The notes beneath the pieces were generated by a model. That model did not search any database and was not told the DNA's origin. It saw nothing but the letters and a program-made list of their open reading frames with translations. Positions 1 to 4,809 of a stretch of 8,207 nucleotides of DNA are shown piece after piece. Source of the stretch: Methylovirgula sp. (GTDB lineage: Bacteria; Pseudomonadota; Alphaproteobacteria; Rhizobiales; Beijerinckiaceae). Every line of letters starts with the position of its first letter. Position 1 is the first letter of the stretch. Where the stretch lies: the NCBI GenBank assembly GCA_030038595.1, contig JASHSW010000094.1, forward strand, positions 1-8,207. The letters are read 5' to 3'. A program made the translations under genes and the position numbers.

Positions 1-233
1 TCGGCGATACCATCGAGGTCCATGCCAGCGCCCGCTCGTTTCTCCACCATCAGGTTCGCTCCATGGTGGGATCGCTCGAACATGTCGGGGCCGGCAAATG
101 GAGCCGAGCGGACCTTCAGGCGGCGCTGGAGGCGCAGGACCGGGCCCGCTGCGGCGTGGTTGCACCGGCCGCGGGCCTCTATCTGGTGGGGGTCGATTAC
201 CAGGAACCGGTAACGGAGCCGGACCGCCGTTGA
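1..233 (+). CDS. truA: tRNA pseudouridine(38-40) synthase TruA, C-terminal end (5' truncated by window)
   Basis: This is an open reading frame that enters from the left edge (first complete codon at 3) and stops at TGA 231-233, leaving 76 residues. TruA converts uridines 38-40 of the tRNA anticodon stem-loop to pseudouridine in the cytoplasm. The visible part holds the conserved C-terminal signature [11 protein letters not shown], followed by a residue run ending GLYLVGVDY, which is how TruA proteins typically close. The catalytic aspartate lies in the missing N-terminal part and cannot be checked. The family is usually about 240-270 residues, so roughly the last third is present. A non-conserved tail ([10 protein letters not shown]) follows the core. 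No strong terminator follows the stop. The family assignment rests on motif recognition and is firm; nothing can be said about the start or upstream partners. Confidence 0.93.
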   Translation, partial: GDTIEVHASARSFLHHQVRSMVGSLEHVGAGKWSRADLQAALEAQDRARCGVVAPAAGLYLVGVDYQEPVTEPDRR

Positions 234-300
234 ACGCCCGGCGACCGAGCAAAACCCTCCCTGCGGGGCAAAATAACTTCGCTTTTCCCGAACAAAGCGG

Positions 301-328
301 GGGACAAGCGCGTCGCGCATGCTATAAA
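301..328 (+). promoter_or_regulatory. candidate sigma-70-type promoter for rpoN
   Basis: The hexamer GGGACA (301-306) matches four of six bases of the TTGACA -35 consensus. It lies 16 bases before TATAAA (323-328), which matches five of six bases of the -10 consensus. The -10 element sits in the only AT-rich spot of the truA-rpoN gap, about 68 bases before the chosen rpoN ATG. This would give a short leader containing the 349-368 hairpin. The call is consensus matching by eye; alphaproteobacterial promoters are often degenerate and no start site is known. Confidence 0.4.
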
Positions 329-348
329 TACGCCGCAAGCAAGAAACG

Positions 349-368
349 GGCCGCGGTCTGCCGCGGCC
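349..368 (+). promoter_or_regulatory. perfect GC hairpin in the rpoN leader
   Basis: GGCCGCGG (349-356) and CCGCGGCC (361-368) are perfect reverse complements separated by the four bases TCTG, giving an 8 bp all-GC stem with a tetraloop. It ends 27 bases before the ATG at 396 and 6 bases before an in-frame GTG at 375. No T-run follows, so it is not a standard intrinsic terminator. It could stabilise the mRNA 5' end, affect ribosome loading or bind a protein. The structure is seen in the sequence; any role is inference, and in GC-rich DNA some such hairpins arise by chance. Confidence 0.45.
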
Positions 369-395
369 GCCATAGTGCGGGTCGTAAGCAGCGTA

Positions 396-1952
396 ATGGC
401 GCTCACCACTAAGCTCCTCATGCGCCAGGGACAAGCCCTGGTGATGACGCCGCAGCTCCTGCAGGCGATCAAGCTTCTCCAATTCTCCAACGTGGAGCTT
501 GCCGCTTTCGTCCAGGAAGAGCTGGAGCGCAACCCGCTTCTCGAACGCGCCGACGACCTGCCGGATGGCGAGCCGCCGCCTGCGGCGGCGGAGACGAATG
601 GCGAAGCCAACGAGCCGTTCGCGGCCGATTTCAACGATGTCGGCGAGGCCGAATGGAGTTCGGAGTCCTTTGCGACCGACCGCAGCGGCCTTGAGGCAAG
701 CCTCGGCACGGAACTTACCAATGCCTTCGACGACGGGCCGCCGCCGACGCCGCGCGAACACCACGAATTCGCGGAAGGCGTTGGGCTTTCCGCAACCTCG
801 TGGTCGGGCGCCCCGGCGCCTTCGCAGAACGACGCGGAGCAAGCCAATCTCGAAGCCTATGTCGCCGCTGAGGTGAGCCTCCGCGATCACCTCGTCGCGC
901 AATTACGGCTGGCGACCGCCGACCCCGTCGATCGGCTGATCGGGCAAAGCCTAATCGACTCGATCGACGACGCCGGCTATTTCACCGACGTCGCAGCGGA
1001 AATAGCCGACCGGCTCGGCACGTCGGTCGAGCGGACGGAAAAAGTGCTGGGCCTCATCCAAAGTTTCGAGCCTTCCGGCGTCGGCGCCCGCAATCTCGCC
1101 GAGTGCATCGCCATCCAGCTGCGCGAGAAGGATCGTTTCGACCCCGCCATGCAGACGCTCGTCGCGCATCTCGACCTGGTCGCCAAGCGCGATTACCCAA
1201 AATTGCGCCGGCTCTGCAATGTCAGCGGCGATGACGTCGCAGACATGATCAAGGAAATTCGCCGGCTCGATCCGAAACCAGGGCGTGCCTTTGGAGGCGG
1301 CGTACTTCAGCCGGTCATCGCCGACGTCATTATCTACCCGCTTCCCGACGGCTCCTGGCATGTGGAACTCAACGCGGACGTCCTGCCGCGCCTGCTGGTC
1401 AACCAGGTCTATGCGATGCGGGTGACGCGATCGAAGGCCAACGACATCGACAAGTCTTTCCTGTCCAATTGTCTGCAAAGCGCCAATTGGCTTACCAAGA
1501 GCCTCGAACAGCGGGCGCGGACCATTCTCAAAGTGGCAAGCGAAATCGTACGCCAGCAGGACGCCTTCTTCGCGCGCGGCGTCGAATTCCTCAAGCCCCT
1601 CAATCTCAAGACGATCGCCGACGCGATCGGGATGCACGAGTCGACCGTCTCGCGCGTCACCTCGAACAAATACATCGCTACGCCGCGCGGCCTCTTCGAA
1701 CTCAAATATTTTTTCACCGCTTCGATCGCCTCCAACAACGGCGGCAACGCGCATTCGGCCGAAGCCGTGCGTTTCCGTATCAAGCAGATGATCGACCGCG
1801 AAAGCGCCGACGACATTCTGTCCGACGATGCGATCGTCGAGCGGCTCAAGTCGTCGAACGTGGATATTGCCAGACGCACCGTCGCCAAATATCGCGAGAG
1901 CCTGCGGATTCCTTCCTCCGTGGAACGGCGGCGCTTGAAAGCGGTGCATTGA
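396..1952 (+). CDS. rpoN: RNA polymerase sigma-54 factor RpoN
   Basis: This is the alternative sigma factor that directs RNA polymerase to -24/-12 promoters and needs AAA+ enhancer-binding activators (for example NtrC or NifA) to open DNA. The 518-residue product shows the full architecture. The glutamine- and leucine-rich region I is at about 1-50 (RQGQALVMTPQLLQAIKLLQ). An acidic, proline-rich, variable region II runs from about 51 to 150. The core-binding domain follows. A helix-turn-helix is near 404-440 (LKTIADAIGMHESTVSRVTS), and an exact RpoN box ARRTVAKYRE lies at 492-501, the -24 recognition element. ATG 396 was chosen because family members begin M-A/S-L immediately before region I. 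An in-frame GTG at 375 would add seven residues and lies against a GC hairpin. Neither start has a convincing Shine-Dalgarno sequence. hpf and ptsN follow, a common alphaproteobacterial order. The gene is intact, with no frameshift. Confidence 0.97.
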   Translation: MALTTKLLMRQGQALVMTPQLLQAIKLLQFSNVELAAFVQEELERNPLLERADDLPDGEPPPAAAETNGEANEPFAADFNDVGEAEWSSESFATDRSGLEASLGTELTNAFDDGPPPTPREHHEFAEGVGLSATSWSGAPAPSQNDAEQANLEAYVAAEVSLRDHLVAQLRLATADPVDRLIGQSLIDSIDDAGYFTDVAAEIADRLGTSVERTEKVLGLIQSFEPSGVGARNLAECIAIQLREKDRFDPAMQTLVAHLDLVAKRDYPKLRRLCNVSGDDVADMIKEIRRLDPKPGRAFGGGVLQPVIADVIIYPLPDGSWHVELNADVLPRLLVNQVYAMRVTRSKANDIDKSFLSNCLQSANWLTKSLEQRARTILKVASEIVRQQDAFFARGVEFLKPLNLKTIADAIGMHESTVSRVTSNKYIATPRGLFELKYFFTASIASNNGGNAHSAEAVRFRIKQMIDRESADDILSDDAIVERLKSSNVDIARRTVAKYRESLRIPSSVERRRLKAVH

Positions 1953-2106
1953 GGCACGCGGCGAAAGAGACCGTGCAAAAGAGACAAAGCGCCTTCCTCT
2001 TTAATATTTCCACACAACGGAGAAACCGGGCGCGCCCGCACGACTTGGGCAAACAGCCAGGCAAGCGCAAGCTCGTCCATGGGCTCCGACCCCGCCCGCT
2101 CGCCCA

Positions 2107-2134
2107 TTGACTTCGCCGTGCGACGCTGTAACCG
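2107..2134 (+). promoter_or_regulatory. weak candidate promoter upstream of hpf
   Basis: TTGACT (2107-2112) matches five of six bases of the -35 consensus and lies 83 bases before the hpf ATG. The -10 partner is poor: TAACCG at 2129-2134 gives a 16-base spacer but matches only the first two positions. The 242-base gap between rpoN and hpf is long for genes of one operon, which makes a separate hpf promoter plausible. I saw no -24/-12 sigma-54 promoter (GG-N10-GC with the family consensus) in the gap. Low confidence. Confidence 0.22.
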
Positions 2135-2140
2135 TGGATG

Positions 2141-2174
2141 CCGCTTGCAAGAAGCGGATCGTCGGGGGGCGACG
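2141..2174 (+). promoter_or_regulatory. two consecutive small hairpins in the hpf leader
   Basis: CCGCTT (2141-2146) pairs with AAGCGG (2152-2157) around a 5-base loop. CGTCG (2160-2164) pairs with CGACG (2170-2174) around a loop of five G. Both lie just upstream of the hpf Shine-Dalgarno sequence at 2185-2190 and leave it unpaired. They may shape the 5' end of the hpf message. The stems are short (6 and 5 bp), so they could be chance in such GC-rich DNA. Confidence 0.25.
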
Positions 2175-2194
2175 TCAGTGGACTGGAGAGAGCC

Positions 2195-2503
2195 ATGTCA
2201 TTGCGCGTCTCTGGGAAGAACATCGATATTGGCGAATCGCTGCGCACCTACGTCGGTGCGCGTCTCGATCAGGTTCTCTTGAAATTCTCGGCGGAGCCGA
2301 CCGGTGGCCGTGTCATCATTGGACGAGAGGGCTCCGGTTTTCACACCGACTGCACGGTACACCTCGATTCGGGGCTGACCTTGCAGGCCGAGGCCGCGGC
2401 GCAAGACGCGTATTCTAGTTTCGACAAGGCCGCGGTTCGGATCGAGGCTCGCCTGCGGCGCTCCAAACGCCGCCGCAAAGACAGGTCGAGCGGACACCCA
2501 TAA
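2195..2503 (+). CDS. hpf: ribosome hibernation promoting factor HPF, short form lacking the C-terminal domain
   Basis: HPF binds the 30S decoding region in stationary or starved cells and blocks tRNA and mRNA binding, silencing the ribosome. The 102-residue product is the S30AE/HPF N-terminal domain, starting MSLRVSGKNIDIGESLRTYV and ending in the basic helix LRRSKRRRKD (87-96). ATG 2195 is fixed by a good Shine-Dalgarno GGAGAG at 2185-2190; the longer open frame from 2138 has no such site. Long HPFs of alphaproteobacteria are about 190-200 residues and carry, after a linker, a C-terminal domain that dimerises ribosomes into 100S particles. Here the protein ends at that boundary. The other two forward frames downstream to 2620 do not resemble the missing domain, so this is not a simple frameshift. 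In addition, a usually aromatic position (RRYKR in relatives known to me) is Ser90. ptsN follows on the same strand. Confidence 0.9.
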   Translation: MSLRVSGKNIDIGESLRTYVGARLDQVLLKFSAEPTGGRVIIGREGSGFHTDCTVHLDSGLTLQAEAAAQDAYSSFDKAAVRIEARLRRSKRRRKDRSSGHP

Positions 2504-2600
2504 CCGCTATCCGCAACACGAGGCGCAAGGCCTCCTTCATCTTCGCGGCACACCCATGGCTTATCCTTCGAGCGTTCGGAAATTGGACGTTCTTTCAACC

Positions 2601-3065
2601 ATGCGGCTCACCGATTTGTTAAGTCCCGAAGCGATCGTCGCGTCGCTGCGGGTCAATTCCAAGAAGCAGGTGCTGCAGGAATTGAGCGAGCGGGCGGCGC
2701 GCATTTCCGGTCTTAGGCCGCGCGAAATCTTCGACGCGCTGCTGCAGCGCGAACGGCTCGGCTCGACCGGAATCGGCAGCGGGATCGCACTTCCGCATTG
2801 CAAGCTTGCGAAATGCAAACTGCTTTTCGGGGTCTTCGCGCGGCTCGAGAAACCGGTCGATTTCGCCGCCACGGACGGAGCGGCGGTCGACCTCGTATTC
2901 CTGCTGCTTGCGCCCGAATCGGCCGGCGCCGACCATTTGAAGGCCCTGGCGCGGATCGCCCGCGTGCTGCGCGATCCGGCGATCGCCGCCAAGCTTCGCG
3001 CAACGCGCGATCCGGAGGCGCTCTATGCCGTCCTCACCCAGGAACCGACCTCGCACGCCGCCTGA
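2601..3065 (+). CDS. ptsN: PTS IIA-like nitrogen-regulatory protein PtsN (EIIA-Ntr)
   Basis: This is the terminal phospho-acceptor of the nitrogen phosphotransferase system (PtsP - NPr - PtsN). It does not transport sugar but regulates potassium uptake, nitrogen and stress responses by protein contacts that depend on its phosphorylation. The 154-residue product is a complete EIIA type-2 domain: MRLTDLLSPEAIVASLRVNS opens as in other PtsN proteins, and the motif GSTGIGSGIALPHCK carries the phosphorylated histidine, His66 here. The end, RDPEALYAVLTQE, is typical. ATG 2601 was chosen because family alignments begin here; an in-frame ATG at 2556 would add 15 residues (MAYPSSVRKLDVLST) of no recognised homology. 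Neither start has a clear Shine-Dalgarno sequence. It lies 97 bases after hpf, the classical rpoN-hpf-ptsN arrangement, and is probably co-transcribed with hpf. Confidence 0.94.
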   Translation: MRLTDLLSPEAIVASLRVNSKKQVLQELSERAARISGLRPREIFDALLQRERLGSTGIGSGIALPHCKLAKCKLLFGVFARLEKPVDFAATDGAAVDLVFLLLAPESAGADHLKALARIARVLRDPAIAAKLRATRDPEALYAVLTQEPTSHAA

Positions 3066-3089
3066 GGGCGCCGCTCGCATCTACGAAAT

Positions 3090-3118
3090 CGGATTGCGGG
3101 CACGATCGTGTCAATCCG
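3090..3118. repeat. nested inverted repeat after ptsN
   Basis: CGGATTG (3090-3096) and CAATCCG (3112-3118) form perfect 7-base arms. Between them lies the 10-base perfect palindrome CACGATCGTG (3101-3110). The element begins 24 bases after the ptsN stop. No T-run follows on either strand, so a Rho-independent terminator is not supported. It may be a protein-binding site, an mRNA 3' stabiliser or part of an interspersed palindromic repeat together with the neighbouring repeat at 3122-3150. Confidence 0.5.
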
Positions 3119-3121
3119 CGT

Positions 3122-3150
3122 CAGGATCGATTCCGCCCGACGCGATCCTG
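3122..3150. repeat. second inverted repeat upstream of fadD
   Basis: CAGGATCG (3122-3129) and CGATCCTG (3143-3150) are perfect 8-base arms around a 13-base spacer. The element starts only 3 bases after the end of the previous inverted repeat and finishes 15 bases before the fadD ATG, so it occupies the place where the fadD promoter or ribosome-binding region should be. It could be an operator for a dimeric regulator of fadD, or an intergenic palindromic repeat of the kind common in alphaproteobacteria. The repeat itself is clear; its role is inference. Confidence 0.5.
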
Positions 3151-3165
3151 CTCTAGACTGGCCGC

Positions 3166-4809
3166 ATGCCTGCGAAGCCGGATGAACAGCATTCCCTTGC
3201 GCCCGTTTCCCTGCCGCGCTTGTTCGACGCCGCGGTGGCGCGCTTTGCCGATCGTCCGGCCATCGATTTCTTCGGCCGAAAATTCACCTATGCGGAGCTT
3301 GGCCGGCAGGTCGATCGCGCCGCGCTGGGCCTGCAAAAGCTCGGGGTGCGCCACGGCACGCGCGTCGGGCTTTGCCTTCCCAATACGCCCCATTCCGTCA
3401 TCGCCTATTTCGCGATTCTGAAGCTCGGCGGAATCGTCGTCAATTTCAACCCGCTCTACGTCGAGCGCGAAATCGCCCAGCAGATCGAAGATTCCGGCAC
3501 CACAATCATGGTGACGCTCGACGTCAAGAAGATCTATCCCAAGATCGCTTCTATGCTCGGCAACACTTGCCTCGAATGCGTTGTTGTAGGCTCGATGCAG
3601 GAGGCGTTGCCGCTCGCGAAAGGAATTCTGTTCCGCCTCTTCAAGTCGGCCGAACTCGCCAAGATTCGCGAAGATTCCCGCCACGTCCGCTTCGGAACGC
3701 TCCTTGCGGCGCGCGGCACGATCGAACCGGCTGCAATCGATCCCGTCGCCGATGTCGCGGTGCTGCAATATACCGGCGGGACGACCGGCGTCGCCAAAGG
3801 CGCCATGCTCACCCATGCCAATCTGTCGGCGAACGTCGCGCAGATCGGCCACCATGTGCCTGTTCTGACGCCAGGCCGCGAACGCGCCCTGTTGATCCTG
3901 CCGTTGTTCCACGTTTTCGGAATGACCGCGGGAATGAATTTCTGCATTTCGATCGGCGCCGAAATCATCCTGCTGCCGAGTTTCGAGGTGCATCAGGCGC
4001 TGGCGATCATCACCGAGAAGCGTCCGACTCTTCTGCCCGGCGTGCCAAGTCTGTTTGCGGCGCTGAGTGCGCGCGTCGGCGACGGCAAATACGATCTCTC
4101 CTCCGTCAATTACTGCATTTCGGGCGGCGCGCCGCTGCCGCTCGAAGTGCGCAAGCGCTTCGAATCACTCTCCGGCTGCAAGCTCGTCGAGGGCTACGGC
4201 CTGACCGAAGCCTCGCCGGTGGTCAGCGCCAATCCGCTCGATGCCGAGTACAGGAACACCTCGGTTGGATTTCCGCTTCTCGGCACGGTAGTCGAGATCC
4301 GTTCGCTCGAAGATCCGCGGCGTGTTCTTCCGGTCGGCGAGAAAGGCGAGATCTGCCTGCGCGGGCCGCAGATCATGGCCGGCTATTGGAAAAACGCCAA
4401 GGAGACGGAGGCGGTTTTCATCGACGGCGCACTGCGCACCGGCGACGTCGGTTATATCGATGCAGGCGGTTACCTTTATCTTGTCGACCGGATCAAGGAT
4501 CTGATCCTGTGCGGCGGGTTCAACGTCTATCCGCGGGTCATCGAAGAGGCGCTGCACCAGCATCCCGCCGTCGCCGAGGCCGCGGTCATCGGCATTCCCG
4601 ACGACTATCGCGGGCAGGCGCCTAAAGCTTTCGTCACGCTGCGCCCAGGCGCGCACGCCACGCCGAGCGCTTTGCTGCATTTCCTGAGAGACTATCTATC
4701 ACGCATTGAGATGCCGAAAGTAATCGAGATTCGCGCCTCGCTGCCCAAAACTGCAATCGGCAAGGTGAGCCGCAAGGATCTGGTCGCCGAAGAGGGCAAA
4801 AGTGGCTGA
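3166..4809 (+). CDS. fadD: long-chain-fatty-acid--CoA ligase (AMP-forming)
   Basis: A member of the ANL adenylate-forming family that converts fatty acid, ATP and CoA to acyl-CoA, AMP and pyrophosphate, the entry step to beta-oxidation and lipid remodelling. The 547-residue product has the ATP-binding loop YTGGTTGVAKGAMLTH at 202-217, the adenine/AMP motif GYGLTEASP at 343-351, and the fatty acyl-CoA synthetase signature from TGDVGY (426-431) through VDRIKDLILCGGFNVYP (440-456). The C-terminal catalytic lysine motif is PKTAIGKVSRKDL (Lys533 in GK). Length matches FadD (about 560). No signal peptide or membrane helix is evident; FadD enzymes work at the inner face of the membrane. The start is secure upstream: an in-frame TAG lies at 3154-3156. 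No good Shine-Dalgarno sequence is seen. The 3' end overlaps lhr by 8 bases. The exact chain length used cannot be told from sequence; a medium-chain or specialised acyl-CoA ligase is possible. Confidence 0.92.
   Translation: MPAKPDEQHSLAPVSLPRLFDAAVARFADRPAIDFFGRKFTYAELGRQVDRAALGLQKLGVRHGTRVGLCLPNTPHSVIAYFAILKLGGIVVNFNPLYVEREIAQQIEDSGTTIMVTLDVKKIYPKIASMLGNTCLECVVVGSMQEALPLAKGILFRLFKSAELAKIREDSRHVRFGTLLAARGTIEPAAIDPVADVAVLQYTGGTTGVAKGAMLTHANLSANVAQIGHHVPVLTPGRERALLILPLFHVFGMTAGMNFCISIGAEIILLPSFEVHQALAIITEKRPTLLPGVPSLFAALSARVGDGKYDLSSVNYCISGGAPLPLEVRKRFESLSGCKLVEGYGLTEASPVVSANPLDAEYRNTSVGFPLLGTVVEIRSLEDPRRVLPVGEKGEICLRGPQIMAGYWKNAKETEAVFIDGALRTGDVGYIDAGGYLYLVDRIKDLILCGGFNVYPRVIEEALHQHPAVAEAAVIGIPDDYRGQAPKAFVTLRPGAHATPSALLHFLRDYLSRIEMPKVIEIRASLPKTAIGKVSRKDLVAEEGKSG
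4792..4796 (+). promoter_or_regulatory. Shine-Dalgarno sequence setting the GTG start of lhr
   Basis: GAGGG lies inside the last codons of fadD, five bases before GTG 4802. It supports GTG rather than a downstream ATG as the helicase start, and it means lhr ribosomes load on fadD coding sequence. Confidence 0.6.

Noticed and set aside
273..297. Possible terminator after truA (CGCTTT...AAAGCG)
   Set aside because: A 6 bp half-AT stem with an 8-base loop and no T-run after it; too weak to call.
572..589. Perfect 8-base inverted repeat in the rpoN acidic region
   Set aside because: It is the direct result of Pro-Pro-Pro-Ala-Ala-Ala codons (CCG/CCT then GCG) in the variable region II; a coding explanation is sufficient.
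951..1949. Long minus-strand open frame (332 residues) opposite rpoN
   Set aside because: It lies entirely antisense to the intact rpoN gene; GC-rich codon bias leaves antisense frames open. Its translation shows no recognisable domain and no good start context.
2027..2038. 12-base palindrome in the rpoN-hpf gap
   Set aside because: CGGGCGCGCCCG is self-complementary but short, pure GC and without T-run or spacing to any promoter element; likely chance in this base composition.
2138..2194. Upstream extension of hpf by 19 residues
   Set aside because: ATG 2195 has a proper Shine-Dalgarno sequence and matches the family N-terminus; the extension overlaps the leader hairpins and has no homology.
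2556..2600. Upstream ATG for ptsN adding 15 residues
   Set aside because: The extra residues match nothing in PtsN proteins, while ATG 2601 matches the usual N-terminus. Kept only as an alternative because neither start has a clear ribosome-binding site.
3121..3993. Minus-strand open frame (290 residues) opposite fadD
   Set aside because: Fully antisense to well-conserved fadD motifs, with low-complexity Arg/Asp/Gly-rich composition; a shadow of the real gene.
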